A stretch of DNA of 64,000 bases. Origin: Ramlibacter montanisoli. Lineage in GTDB: Bacteria > Pseudomonadota > Gammaproteobacteria > Burkholderiales > Burkholderiaceae_C. The position numbers were made by a program, and so were the translations under genes. Positions within the stretch are counted from its first letter, which is position 1; the number at the start of each line of letters is the position of its first letter. The notes beneath the pieces are model-generated. The model had not been told where the DNA came from. It did no database searches and saw nothing but the letters and a program-made list of their open reading frames with translations. The stretch spans positions 2,728,001 to 2,792,000 of the forward strand of contig NZ_JABFCS010000001.1 of assembly GCF_013087525.1 (NCBI RefSeq). The letters are read 5' to 3'. Shown piece by piece: positions 14,392-27,963 of this stretch.

Positions 14392-15601
14392 AGCTTGTCC
14401 AGGCCGCGCGAGAGGTCGGTCTTGATGTCTTCCACGTGCTCCAGGCCCACGGCCAGGCGGATCAGGCCCTGGCCGATGCCGGCGGCCTGGCGCTGTTCCT
14501 CGGTGAGGCGGCCGTGCGAAGTGGTGGCGGGATGCGTGATGATGGTCTTGGTGTCGCCCAGGTTGGTGGCGATGCTCATCACCTCCGAGCTGTCGATCAC
14601 CGCGAAGGCGTTGCGGCGCAGCGCGTCGGGGTCGTTGCCGCGCACGTCGAAGGACAGCACGGCGCCGCCCACGCCCGACTGCTGGCGCATGGCCAGCGCG
14701 TGCTGCGGATGCGACTCCAGCCCCGGGTAGTACACGCGCTTCACGGCCGGGTGCGATTCCAGGAAGCGGGCGATCGCCAGCGCATTCGCGCTTTGCGCCT
14801 GCATGCGGATGCCCAGCGTCTCCAGTCCCTTGAGCACCACCCAGGCGTTGAACGGCGACAGCGTCATGCCGGCGGTGCGCACGATGGGCGCGAACACGTC
14901 GACGATCCATTTCGAGGGACCGCAGATCGCGCCGGCCATCACGCGGCCCTGGCCGTCGAGGTACTTGGTGCCGGAGTGGATGATGAGGTCGGCGCCCAGT
15001 TCGGTGGGACGCTGCAGCGCGGGCGAGCAGAAGCAGTTGTCCACCGTCAGCAGCGCGCCGGCGCCGTGCGCCAGGTCGGCCAGCGCCCGGATGTCGCACA
15101 CGTCGGTCAGCGGATTGGTCGGCGTCTCGGCGAACAGCAGCTTCGTGTTGGGGCGCATCGCCGCCTTCCACTCCTGCAGCTCGGTCTGCGACACGAAGGT
15201 GCTCTGCACGCCGAACTTGCCGAACTCCTTGGCGAACAGGTTCATCGTCGAGCCGAACACCGAGCGCGAGCAGACCACGTGGTCGCCCGCCTTCAGCACG
15301 CCCATGCACAGCAGGAGGATGGCCGCCATGCCGGTGGCGGTGCCGATCGCGGCCTCGGTGCCTTCCATCGCCGCCAGCCGCTGCTCGAAGCTGCTGACCG
15401 TGGGATTCGACGTGCGGCCGTAGGTGTAGCCTTCCTGCGGGTTGGCGAAGCGGTGCGCCATCGTCTCGGAGTCGGGCTGCACGAAGCCGCTGGTGAGGAA
15501 CAGCGCCTCGGAGTTCTCGCCCCACTGGCTGGGAGGCAGCGCAGTGCGCACCGCGAGCGTGTCGCGGTGCAGGCCGGGGGCAGTTTCTTCTTCTCGGTCA
15601 A
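14388..15601 (-). CDS. metZ: O-succinylhomoserine sulfhydrylase, frameshifted near base 15575
   Basis: A PLP enzyme of the Cys/Met metabolism family that makes homocysteine from O-succinylhomoserine and sulfide. The Lys that binds PLP lies in [17 protein letters not shown], and the substrate region [17 protein letters not shown] is typical. A short open frame beginning with GTG at 15551 lacks the N-terminus. The real start is probably TTG at 15601 (TEKKKLPP), four bases from the purF stop. One base is missing in the G-run at 15574-15579, and restoring it gives about 404 residues with [14 protein letters not shown]. It is adjacent to purF, as in other Burkholderiales. Confidence 0.92.
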
Positions 15602-15605
15602 GGGA

Positions 15606-17114
<1,509 letters not shown>

Positions 17115-17132
17115 AGAAGACTTCCGTTTCCT

Positions 17133-17621
17133 TCAGGCCGGGAAATACGCCCCGACACGATCCGGCACCACCGGCTTCAAACCCCGCAAGGCCGCCGTTG
17201 CCACGCCGGCCGTCACCGATTCCGTCCACCACAGGCTGCCCTGCAGCTTGACCAGGTGCACCAGCACCGCCACCGCCAGCACGGCGAGCACGCCGCGCAC
17301 CATCCCGAACACGCCGCCGAGGACCCGGTCCACCGGCCGCAGCCCCACGGCCTCCACCAGCTTCTTCGTGAGCCAGGCCACCAGGCCGCCCGCGAACAGC
17401 GCCGCGATGAACACCACCACGAACCCGGCAGCGTACTGGATGGATTCGCCCGCGCGGCTCAGCGGCATCAGCGCCGCGGCCCGCGGCGCCAGCCACTGCG
17501 CCAGCACGAAGGCCGCCAGCCAGTTCATCACCGACAGCACCTCGTACACGAGGCCGCGCCACAGGCCCAGCAGCACGGACGCCGCCAGCACGGCCACCAC
17601 CACCCAGTCCAGGACCGCCAC
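17133..17621 (-). CDS. cvpA: CvpA family membrane protein
   Basis: A 162-residue inner-membrane protein with four hydrophobic helices, of the family named for colicin V production. Typical features are LDWVVVAVLAASVLLGLWRG at the start and LGGVFGMVRGVL in the last third. Its biochemical role is not firmly known in the family. The start is GTG at 17621, overlapping the TAG stop of the SPOR gene by one base, so it is translationally coupled to that gene and followed by purF. Confidence 0.93.
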   Translation of the reverse strand: MAVLDWVVVAVLAASVLLGLWRGLVYEVLSVMNWLAAFVLAQWLAPRAAALMPLSRAGESIQYAAGFVVVFIAALFAGGLVAWLTKKLVEAVGLRPVDRVLGGVFGMVRGVLAVLAVAVLVHLVKLQGSLWWTESVTAGVATAALRGLKPVVPDRVGAYFPA

Positions 17622-18336
17622 TACAGTGTGAGGACGGCGGCGGGCAAATCCAGCCCCTTGATCTTCTGGGCCGCCTTGTCGGCTTCGGCGCGGGAGGCGA
17701 ACGGGCCGGCGCGCACGCGGATGCGGGTGCCGTTCTTCGTTTCGGCGACGTTGGTGTAGTTGCGCAGGCCCGCGCGCTCCAGCTTCTGCTGGGCCTGCCG
17801 CGCCTTGTCCTTTTCGGCGAAGGCGCCGACCTGCACCACGTAGCGGCCGCCCGAAGCGGCATCGACCGACTTCGCGTCCTGCAGGGCCTTGGCCTTGGCG
17901 GCTTCGGCCGCCTTGGGTTCAGGCCTGGGTTCGGGCTTGCTTTCCACCTTGGCTTCCACCGGCGCGGGCGGCTCCGCCTTGGCGACCGGCGCCGGCGCCG
18001 CGACGGGCTCCGGCTTGCTCTCGGTGATCACGGGCGCGGCAGGTGCAGGTGCAGGTGCGGGCGCCTGCGTCACCTTGCCGGAGGCCTGCGGCAATTGCGG
18101 CGGCGCGAGCGGCTTGACCTTGTTGCGGTCGGGGATCTCGATGGGGATGTCGACCGCGACCGGGCGCGGCTGCGTGTCGAACAGCAGGGGAAGCCGATGA
18201 CGCCGGCGAGCACCAGCACCACGGCGCCGATCAGGCGGTGGCGCGCGCGCCGGCGCATCACCTCGATGCTCTCGGCGGGGGAGGCCGCGGCCACCGGCTC
18301 GTCGACCTTTTTCTTGCGCAACTTGAACAAGGCCAT
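17621..18336 (-). CDS. SPOR-domain (DedD-like) cell-division protein, frameshifted near base 18190
   Basis: A bitopic membrane protein of about 238 residues that should bind denuded peptidoglycan at the septum. Parts in order: short basic cytoplasmic tail (FKLRKKKVDE), one transmembrane helix (LIGAVVLVLAGVIGFPLLF), a long Pro/Ala/Lys-rich periplasmic linker, and a C-terminal SPOR domain (RYVVQVGAFAEKDKARQ.., RIRVRAGPFASRAEADKA). One C is missing in the CCCC run at about 18187-18190, splitting the transmembrane helix from the linker. It sits between folC and cvpA, where Burkholderiales usually carry this gene. Confidence 0.9.
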
Positions 18337-18344
18337 GGTGAGGG

Positions 18345-19629
18345 TCAGCCGAGGTGTCGGGCGGCCAGCCGGGGATGCCCTGCTTCAGCACGCCACCCAC
18401 GGTGTAGAAGGATCCGAACACGAGGATTCTATCAGTGGGCTCTGCAGTGGCCGCCGCTGCGCGCAGGGCTTCCTCGGGGCTGGCGTGGGTGCTCACCGGC
18501 ACCTCGCGGCGGCCCGGCAGTGCCTGCCATTTTTCCAGCAGCGCCTGGGCGGACGCGGCGCGCGGCGTCGGCAGGTCGGTGAAGTACCAGCGGTCCACCA
18601 GCGGCCCGATCTTCGCCAGCATGGGCGCCAGGTCCTTGTCGCCCATGGCGCCGAACACCGCGTGCGTGCTGGGATAGAAACCCATCGCGTCGAGGTTGGC
18701 CGTGAGCGCTGCCACCGAATGCGGGTTGTGCGCCACGTCCAGCACCAGCGTCGGTTCGCCGGGCAGGATCTGGAAGCGGCCGGGCAGCTCCACCATCGCC
18801 AGGCCGTTGCGGATCGCCTGCGCGGTGACCGGCAGCCGCTGGCGCAGCGCCTCGAAGGCCGCCAGCACGCCCGAGGCATTGAGTAACTGGTTGGCGCCGC
18901 GCAACGCGGGATAGGCCAGGCCCGGGTAGCGCCGGCCGCGCCCGGCCCAGGCCCACTGCTGCTTGTCGCCCGAGAAGTTGAAGTCTCGCCCCAGCAGCCA
19001 CAGTCCGCGCCGATGGCGGCGGCGTACTGCAGGATGCTGTGCGGCGGCATCGGGTCGCTCACGATCGCCGGCCGGCCTTCGCGCAGGATGCCGGCCTTCT
19101 CGCGGCCGATGCTCTCGCGGTCCGGGCCGAGGAACTCCATGTGGTCCAGGTCGATGCTGGTGATGATGGAACAGTCGGGATCGATCGCGTTGACGGCATC
19201 CAGCCGGCCGCCGAGCCCCACTTCCAGGATCGCGACGTCCAGGCCGCTGGCCGCCATCAGGCCCAGGATGGCCAGCGTGGTGAATTCGAAATAGGTCAGC
19301 GCGGCGCCCTCGCGCGCCGCTTCCACCCGCTCGAACTGCGGCACCAGCGCCGCCGCCTGCACGATCTCGCCGGCGATGCGGCAGCGCTCCTCGAAATGCA
19401 CGAGATGCGGCGAGGTGTAGACGCCGGTGCGCCAGCCCGCCTGCAGCGCGATCGCCTCCAGCATCGCGCAGGTCGAGCCCTTGCCGTTGGTGCCGGCCAC
19501 CGTGATCACCGGGCAGTCGAAGCGCAGGCCCATGCGCTGCGCCACGGCCTGCACGCGCTCCAGGCCGAGGTCTATCGTTTTCGGGTGCAGCCGTTCGCAG
19601 TGCGCCAGCCACTCGTCGAGTTCTTTCAT
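18345..19629 (-). CDS. folC: Dihydrofolate/folylpolyglutamate synthase, two frameshifts
   Basis: A cytoplasmic ligase of the Mur ligase family that adds glutamate to dihydropteroate and folates, about 428 residues. The P-loop is TVAGTNGKGSTCAML, and the ATP/Mg region YFEFTTLAILGLMA and the segment LVLDVAHNPHS are typical. The start is ATG 19629 (KELDEWLAHCERLHP), divergent from the ArsC-like gene by 48 bases. One base is missing near 18990 (GADCGLLGRDFNF expected). Another appears to be missing near 18368: without it the frame runs into the SPOR gene, and with it the protein ends LAARHLG at a TGA eight bases before the SPOR start. Confidence 0.9.
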
Positions 19630-19665
19630 GCCCCGCATTGTCCAGGGTCGGCGCCGACGCCCGCC

Positions 19666-19678
19666 TATCATCCCGCCA
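19666..19678 (+). promoter_or_regulatory. Candidate -10 box for a leaderless ArsC-like transcript
   Basis: TATCAT at 19666-19671 is six bases before ATG 19678, so transcription likely begins at the start codon. No clear -35 box and no ribosome binding site are visible. Confidence 0.4.
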
Positions 19679-20007
19679 TGGCCCTCACGCTCTACGGCAT
19701 CCCCAACTGCGACACGGTGAAGAAGGCGCGGGCCTGGCTGGCGGCGCAAGGCGTGGAGCACGGCTTCCACGACTTCAAGAAGGCGGGCGTGCCGCCGCAG
19801 CGGCTGGACGCCTGGCTGCAGGCGGTCGGCCCGGACAAGCTGCTCAACCGGCAGGGCACGACCTGGCGCAAGCTGGATCCGGGGACACAGACGGCAGCGG
19901 CCGAAGCAGCGGGCGCCCGGGCGTTGATGCTGGAGCAGCCCAGCGTGATCCGCCGACCGGTGGTCGAATGGCCCGACGGGACGGTCACGGTGGGCTTCGA
20001 CCCGTGA
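19678..20007 (+). CDS. ArsC family reductase (YffB/Spx-like)
   Basis: A 109-residue thioredoxin-fold protein of the ArsC/Spx superfamily. The N-terminus ALTLYGIPNCDTVKKARAWL carries a single Cys (C11) in the position of the ArsC active site. NRQGTTWRKLD and PSVIRRPVVE match the YffB subgroup rather than true arsenate reductases. No arsenic-resistance genes are nearby, so a general thiol-redox role is more likely than arsenate detoxification. It is divergent from folC and probably leaderless. Confidence 0.88.
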   Translation: MALTLYGIPNCDTVKKARAWLAAQGVEHGFHDFKKAGVPPQRLDAWLQAVGPDKLLNRQGTTWRKLDPGTQTAAAEAAGARALMLEQPSVIRRPVVEWPDGTVTVGFDP

Positions 20008-20059
20008 ACGTGAACTGGTCGTTGCGCACCCACTCCTAGGGTGGTACTTTTCCCGGGCG

Positions 20060-20081
20060 TTTACCGCCGCTTTACGGTAAA
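20060..20081. promoter_or_regulatory. Inverted repeat upstream of the glycine-zipper gene
   Basis: TTTACCG and CGGTAAA form a perfect 7-bp inverted repeat with an 8-base spacer, 67 bases before ATG 20148. A possible -10 box (TAAACT, 20109-20114) lies downstream. The position suits an activator or regulator site. The binding protein is unknown. Confidence 0.35.
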
Positions 20082-20147
20082 GCTCAGCGCTGGGAGCGGG
20101 CGGCTGTCTAAACTTTCAGCACCAAGCAGTCCAACGAGGCATATGCC

Positions 20148-22620
<2,473 letters not shown>

Positions 22621-22661
22621 GCGAGGACGGAAGCCGGCACGGGCCGGCAGCGCGAACGACG

Positions 22662-22684
22662 GGCGGCCTTTTGGCCGCCTTTTT
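22662..22684 (+). terminator. Terminator after argG
   Basis: GGCGGCC and GGCCGCC form a 7-bp stem with a TTTT loop, followed by five T. Confidence 0.88.
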
Positions 22685-22701
22685 CCCTGCCTGCGTCCCT
22701 T

Positions 22702-22878
22702 GTAGCGAAAGGGAAACAAGCGGCTGGCTTCGGCGGAAATGTCGATGCCGGGCTGGATCGCCGCTGCGCCGTCGTCACCAAGGTGCAGTTCCAGGGCACG
22801 AGCGCCGTGGAATACGCGCGCAGTCAGGGCGACACGAAGCTGCAGCAGCTGCTCGATCCGCGCAGCGGCAAGCTCTGA
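22702..22878 (+). pseudogene. Ankyrin-repeat protein remnant (C-terminal end only)
   Basis: About 58 codons without a start read like the last part of an ankyrin-repeat protein: GGNVDAGLDRRC, then VQFQGTSAVEYARSQGDTKLQQLLDP and a stop. The segment starts only 17 bases after the argG terminator and has no start codon or upstream repeats. It looks like the surviving tail of a deleted gene. The similarity judgement is by eye. Confidence 0.45.
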
Positions 22879-22897
22879 CCCTCGAGCCGGCCACGGG

Positions 22898-23089
22898 TGC
22901 GCATGCACCTGGGTGCCGGACGGCGAACGGGTGTTCGTGACCTGCGAGGGCCGCAGCACCACGGGCCACCGCTTCCGCAACACCGAGATCCTCACCATCC
23001 GCGGCGCGCAGGTCGTGGAGGCGGAGGTCCACCTCGGCAGTGGCGGGCGATCCACCGCTGAGCACGAAGCGGCACCTCATCCGCTTTGA
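22898..23089 (+). pseudogene. SnoaL/NTF2-like protein remnant
   Basis: One frame carries about 40 residues resembling the end of a SnoaL-like (NTF2 fold) protein: GERVFVTCEGRS, then GHRFRNTEILTIRGAQVVEAEVHLG, followed by unrelated sequence to a stop. No upstream half of the domain is present. Together with the preceding ankyrin remnant it marks 22621-23299 as decayed DNA. The rest, 23090-23299, shows no gene, only the likely leader of the galactose-oxidase-like gene. Confidence 0.45.
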
Positions 23090-23299
23090 TGTTCGATGCG
23101 CCCTGCGGGAATAAAACGCGCAAGGCCTTGTCACCGGCAGTCGCCCGATGGGTTCGGGTACGCCGAATGGATGATGTGACATGTTCTCCGCATTCGTATC
23201 GTCACGTAACCGAACGGCCTTCTCGCCGGGGGCCTCGGCCGCGTTGCGGCCCTCTTCGCACGTGTGTTCTGCGTCCGGCGAGCCTGACCAGGAGCTCCC

Positions 23300-25800
23300 A
23301 TGGAACGATCCACCCCGCGGAAGTGGCGAGTCCTCGCCGCCTCACTCTTGCTCGCCTGCACAGGCGTGACCGTGATCCCCGCAATCGCCCACGAAGAAGA
23401 GGAGGAACGACCCGCGCCGGGGTCGTCCTGGGAGAACGAGACCTGTACGGCCGATGACCGCTGCGGACACTTCGGCCCGTACCACGTGATGACGTACAAC
23501 GCGGTCGGCGCCTCGATGGTCTGGACGCGGGCCAACTGGGAACAGCCCAAGATCCAGTACAAGGGCCGCCACTCCGAGTTCAAGGCCACCGACGTCTACG
23601 ACATGCAGTGCGTGGAGGCCGCGATCCGCGGCTCGGGCTTCTCGCGCTGGCCGATCCCGCGCACCGAGTGGCAGGCGCTGTTCCCCACCGCCGCGGTGGT
23701 CGCGGGCAACGTGTTCCTGGACGCGGACACCGTCACGCGCTTCGACACCACCGGCAACAGCCACCTGCGCAAGAGCCTCAACCCCTGCATCCGCTCCTCG
23801 TTCAAGCACCTGGTGTACGGCGGCTACACGATGCACCAGGGACAGTCCCTGTTCGTGGCGAGCCGCATCCGGGCGCACTGGGACAAGGAAGGCGCGCAGG
23901 TGTGGGACCTCGGTCACCCGGACGCCTTCAAGACGCGCCCCGGGGGCGTGTTCGACAACGCGCTGCTCGACGAGGAGGACGCCCTGCTGAACCTGGCGAG
24001 CTTCACCGACGCGGGCGCTTCGCGCGGACTGCACTACAGCATCTACTCGCTGGGATATGCGACCCTGGCGGACGGGCGCGTGGTCAACGTCGGCGGCCAC
24101 AGCATGCAAAGCAACAACGGCTTCCGCAAGCTGAACATCTACGACCCGGAAACCAACTCCTGGGCGCCACGCCCGGTGCCCTGCAACATCGCGAACTGGC
24201 GAGCGGACCCCGGAGGCGTGCGCCTCGGCTACAAGTCGGTGGCCGATGCCGTGGCCGCCGCGGGAGGCCAGCCCGGGTCCTTTGCCGGCCATGCCGGCTA
24301 CATCCCGTCCGGTGACCAGCTGGTGAATCCGCCGAACTCCGCGCCCAGCTGGACCAACTGCGACCCGCGCAATCGGGACCACATGGACCCGCCCCACCAG
24401 TCGGACATGCGCTACCCGCGCTGGTATCCCTCGGCCATCACGCTGCCGAACAACAAGGTGCTGGTCTATGGCGGGGACGACCTCGACGAGACCGTCGGTC
24501 CCAACACCAGCATCGGCAACGTCACCGATCGCGACAACGCTTTCCGCGCGACCCGCGTGATGATCCCGGTGGCGGAGCTGTACGACCCGCAGACCGACCG
24601 CACCATCGCCCTGGAGAACGCGCGCAAGATGTTCTCGCTGTACCCCGCTGCCACGGTGGTGGAAACCGGGCCGGGCGACAACGACTGGAAACTGTGCACC
24701 CTGTCGGGCGAAAGCGCTCCCGCTTCGGAGGCGTCGATGCCCCGCAGCAATGCCATCGACGAAGCGGCGGAATGGCGCCGGTTCTGCTCCACGCCAGGGT
24801 GCGCGGCGGACCAGCGCGCCATCCGCTTCCTGGGGCTGCGTCCGTCCGCGCGGCTCGATTGCCTGGACGTGCAGGCCGCCGAGCGCGACGCCCAGCGGAA
24901 CGTCCCTGCCGAGAACCACTGGACGCACATCGCCACTGCCAAGAACGAATACGGCTACTGCTGCGGCATGGCCGACATCGTGAAGATCGGCCCCGGCGGC
25001 AGGACGCTGTCGCACCGCTGGATTGCGGTCAACGGCGCGATCGGCAGGGGCCTGCCGGGCCAGGGCACGCGTACAGCCGAAGTGGAGATGATCGAGTTCA
25101 CCGACCCGTCGCCGCAGTGGCGGGTGGTGGCGCAGACCTATCAGCCGGGCAGCAACATCCACGTCGTCCCGCTGCCCGATGGCAACGTCCTGTTCCGCGG
25201 CGGCAGCGGCCCCGGCGGCGGCACCTACGAGCTGAGGAACTACACGCGCGCGCAGTTGTTCAACCCGGACGACCTCACCCTGCGCGTGCTCGCGAAGTCC
25301 ACGCAACTGGGCGGTCTGCACAAGACGCTGATGCTGCTGCCGGACGCGACGGTGATTTCCATGGCCGGCGACCGCACCGCGATGGTGGCCGTGGGGGATC
25401 GCGTCTATTCACCCGGTGACCAGGACCTCGGCATTTCCACCGCGCAGATCTTCACGCCGCCTTACCTGTTCGGCGACGCCGCCGGCACCCGCAAGCCACG
25501 GCCCGTGATCGAGCGCGGCCCGGACCACGTCACCTACCGCCAGGCGATCACGCTCAAGGTGAGCGACGCGGCGAACATCAAGACGGTGTCGATGGTGCGC
25601 ACGGGCTCCGTCACCCACCAGCTGGCCAACGACAACCGGCTGGTGATCCTGAACTTCAAGCGCGGCCCGCAGGCCGGCACTCTGGTGGTCGATGCACCGC
25701 ACCGGCCCGCGCAGGCCATCCCGGGGACTACATGCTCTTCGTCGTCGACGCCAACGGCACGCCGAGCAGGTCGAAGCACGTTCGGCTGCAGCGTCACTGA
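23300..25800 (+). CDS. Secreted galactose-oxidase-like (kelch/DUF1929) protein, frameshifted near base 25726
   Basis: An exported protein of about 833 residues. A signal peptide (VLAASLLLACTGVTVIPAIAH) is followed by kelch-type blades (LADGRVVNVGGHS, RYPRWYPSAITLPNNKVLVYGG, LPDGNVLFRGGSG) and a C-terminal early-set domain of the galactose/glyoxal oxidase family (MVRTGSVTHQLANDNRLV). One G is missing from GGGG near 25726; repairing it gives the expected end GDYMLFVVDANGTPS..SKHVRL. Of the copper-radical oxidase residues, the RWY tyrosine and the C-terminal SVTH histidine are present. The axial Tyr-His is Leu-His (GLHKTLMLLPD), and I see no Cys at the usual cross-link position. Enzyme activity is therefore doubtful. 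Confidence 0.8.
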
Positions 25801-25907
25801 GGCGCTCTGCCGGAACCGGCCCGTGCCGCGGAGGGCGGCATGGCCGGTGCGGTCGCCATGACCTGGGGAGGGTTCTTCCCTCTCCGGCAGCCGCAGGAGA
25901 GCCGCGT

Positions 25908-25913
25908 ATGCTG
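25908..25913 (+). promoter_or_regulatory. Possible -10 box before the small ORF/methyltransferase
   Basis: TATGCT within CGCGTATGCTGG lies about 39 bases before the small ORF start at 25952, with GGGAG placed as a ribosome binding site. There is no convincing -35 box. Confidence 0.3.
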
Positions 25914-25951
25914 GCGGCTCCCACCTGGTCCCCTCCCCACGGGAGCGGGCC

Positions 25952-26059
25952 ATGCTCGACACCGTATTCGCCCGCGCCATGTACGAAACCTTCGACGACC
26001 AGGTCGCAGCCGCCGCGGAACCGCGGGTCGCGGAGCACCGGCGGCTTCATCGAAAATGA
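25952..26059 (+). CDS. Possible small protein or leader peptide (35 residues)
   Basis: A short open frame begins with ATG after a good GGGAG ribosome site and ends with AAATGA, where its stop overlaps the ATG of the methyltransferase. The product begins MLDTVFARAMYETFDD, is rich in Ala, Arg and Glu in its second half, and has no signal or membrane segment. I do not recognise it. The start-stop overlap suggests translational coupling. Chance occurrence in GC-rich DNA remains possible. Confidence 0.4.
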   Translation: MLDTVFARAMYETFDDQVAAAAEPRVAEHRRLHRK

Positions 26060-26689
26060 CTGAGCGTCCCCTTCCGCCCGAACTGCGGCGGCTCACCGCG
26101 CCCACGCTCGCCCACTACGACGAGCGCGCGACGGAGTTCTGGGAAGGCACGCGCGACCACGACGTCACGCAGAACATCACCGCCCTGCTGCGGCACATCC
26201 GCGGCGCGCCGCCTTTCCGCATCCTCGATTTCGGCTGCGGTCCCGGCCGCGACCTCGCGGCCTTCCGCGCGCTGGGCCACGAGCCCACCGGCCTGGACGG
26301 ATCGTCCGCGCTGGCCGCCCTGGCGCGCCGCCACAGCGGCTGCGAAGTCTGGGAGCAGGACTTCCTGGCACTGGACCTTCCCCGGCGGCCTTCGACGGCA
26401 TCTTCGCCAACGCGTCCCTGTTCCACGTCCCCAGCGCCGAACTGCCGCGCGTGCTGGGTGAACTGCACGCCACGCTGAAGCCTCTGGGCGTGCTGTTCAC
26501 CTCCAACCGCGCGGCGACGGCGAGGAGGGATGGAACCGCGGCCGCTACGGGGCCTACCACCACCTCGATGCCTGGCGCGCCTTCTGCGAGGCGGCGGGCT
26601 TCACCGAGCTGGAGCACTACTACCGGCCCGCCGGCCTGCCGCGCGAGCAGCAGCCCTGGCTGGCCAGCGTGTGGCGCCGGCGGGAATGA
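26056..26689 (+). CDS. Class I SAM-dependent methyltransferase, two frameshifts
   Basis: A cytoplasmic methyltransferase of about 211 residues. Motif I is ILDFGCGPGRDL, the acidic motif II ends HEPTGLDGS, and the post-motif helix FDGIFANASLFHV is recovered once one base is restored near 26385 (CCTTCGACGG). A second missing C near 26512 restores TSNPRGDGEEGWNRGRYGAYHHLDAW and the end WLASVWRRRE. The acceptor substrate cannot be told. The gene starts inside the stop of a small upstream ORF and ends before a divergent-looking promoter for the hydrolase lipoprotein. Confidence 0.82.
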
Positions 26690-26725
26690 CGGAAAACCCT
26701 CGACTGCGGCACGGGCGGTGCGGCG

Positions 26726-26731
26726 TATGCT
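26726..26731 (+). promoter_or_regulatory. -10 box of the hydrolase lipoprotein gene
   Basis: TATGCT lies 31 bases before ATG 26763, with the ribosome site AAGGAG in between. Confidence 0.35.
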
Positions 26732-26762
26732 GGCCCCGCCCCCAACGAGGAAGGAGACAACC

Positions 26763-27881
26763 ATGCCCGGATTTTCCGCGCGCCCGCTGCGCGCCTGGTG
26801 CGCCCTGCTGCTGTCGCTGGCCGCCCTTGCGCTGCTGGGGGCCTGCGCCCCGATGCACGGCCGCATGGAAGGGATGCATGCGATGCACCACGCGCCCGCC
26901 ACGCCGCAGTCGGCGATCGTGATGGAGGAGTTCATGGTGCCGGCGCTCGATCCCGGCATCCAGCTGTACGTGCGCAACAAGCACGAGGCCGGCCGCAGCA
27001 ACTACACCGGCGACAAGGTGCTGTTGTACGTGCACGGCGCCACCTACCCGTCCGAGACCGCCTTCGACCTGCAGCTGGGTGGCATGTCCTGGATGGACTA
27101 CATCGCGCGCCACGGCTACGACGTGTACCTGGTGGACGTGCGCGGCTACGGCAAGTCGACGCGGCCGCCCGTGATGGACCGCCCGGCCGACCAGGGCGAG
27201 CCCTTCGCGGGCACGGCACAGGCGGTGCGCGACGTGACGGCCGCCGTCGAATTCATCCGCAAGCGGCGCGGTGTCGACAAGATCAACCTGCTCGGGTGGT
27301 CGTGGGGCACCAGCATCATGGGCATGTACACCACGCAGAACAACGACAAGGTGAACAAGCTGGTGCTGTACGCGCCGCAATGGATCCGCAACACCGCGTC
27401 GCTCACCGACACCGGCGGCAGGATCGGCGCCTACCGCAGCGTCTCGATGGCCTCGGCGAAGCAGCGCTGGCTGACCGGCGTACCGGCGGCCAAGCAGGCC
27501 GAGCTGATCCCGCCCGGCTGGTTCGAGGCCTGGGCCAGCGCCACCATCGCCACCGACCCGGTCGGCGCGGCGCAGAATCCGCCGGTGCTGCGCGCGCCCA
27601 ATGGCGTGGTGCAGGACGGCCGCGAAACCTGGGGTGCGGGCAAGGCACTGTACGACCCCGGCCTGATCCGCGTGCCGACCTTCCTCGCGCACGCCGAGTG
27701 GGACGCCGACCTCCCCAGCTACATGCTGCATGCGTACTTCGCGAAGCTCACCAACGTGCCCTACAAGCGCTACGTGGAGATCGGCGAAGGCACGCACACG
27801 GTCATCATAGAGAAGAACCGCATGCAGCTGTTCCAGGCCGTGCAGCATTTCCTCGACGAGCGGCTGCAGCCGGGGCAGTGA
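26763..27881 (+). CDS. Alpha/beta hydrolase lipoprotein
   Basis: A 372-residue envelope hydrolase. The signal peptide ends in a lipobox-like LLGAC, so it is probably lipidated. The alpha/beta hydrolase fold shows LLYVHGATYPS for the oxyanion region, YDVYLVDVRGYGKST, the nucleophile elbow GWSWGTS and a C-terminal GTHTVIIE that should supply the His. A Met/His-rich stretch after the lipidation site (MHGRMEGMHAMHH) may bind metal. The substrate is unknown. It has its own -10 box and a strong ribosome site. Confidence 0.85.
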   Translation: MPGFSARPLRAWCALLLSLAALALLGACAPMHGRMEGMHAMHHAPATPQSAIVMEEFMVPALDPGIQLYVRNKHEAGRSNYTGDKVLLYVHGATYPSETAFDLQLGGMSWMDYIARHGYDVYLVDVRGYGKSTRPPVMDRPADQGEPFAGTAQAVRDVTAAVEFIRKRRGVDKINLLGWSWGTSIMGMYTTQNNDKVNKLVLYAPQWIRNTASLTDTGGRIGAYRSVSMASAKQRWLTGVPAAKQAELIPPGWFEAWASATIATDPVGAAQNPPVLRAPNGVVQDGRETWGAGKALYDPGLIRVPTFLAHAEWDADLPSYMLHAYFAKLTNVPYKRYVEIGEGTHTVIIEKNRMQLFQAVQHFLDERLQPGQ

Positions 27882-27914
27882 GCGGCAGGCGTGACAAGCG
27901 AGGCCGCACGGGTC

Positions 27915-27920
27915 TAACAT
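27915..27920 (+). promoter_or_regulatory. -10 box of the SPW protein gene
   Basis: TAACAT lies 43 bases before ATG 27964, with AAGGAG placed seven bases before the ATG. Confidence 0.35.
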
Positions 27921-27963
27921 GGGGGCGTCCCGGCCGCGCTGTCTGCGGCCCAAGGAGTCCGTC

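Noticed and set aside
19678..20007. Arsenate reductase function for the ArsC-like gene
   Set aside because: No ars genes are nearby and the sequence fits the YffB subgroup; only the thioredoxin fold and single Cys can be claimed.
25801..26055. N-terminal extension of the methyltransferase starting at 25840
   Set aside because: The extra 72 codons are Pro/Arg-rich and unlike the family; the family N-terminus begins at ATG 26056.
26676..26692. Possible third copy of the GGGTCCCCGCC palindrome at the methyltransferase stop
   Set aside because: Only GCCGGCGGGAATGACGG matches; the left half differs and it is part of the methyltransferase coding end.
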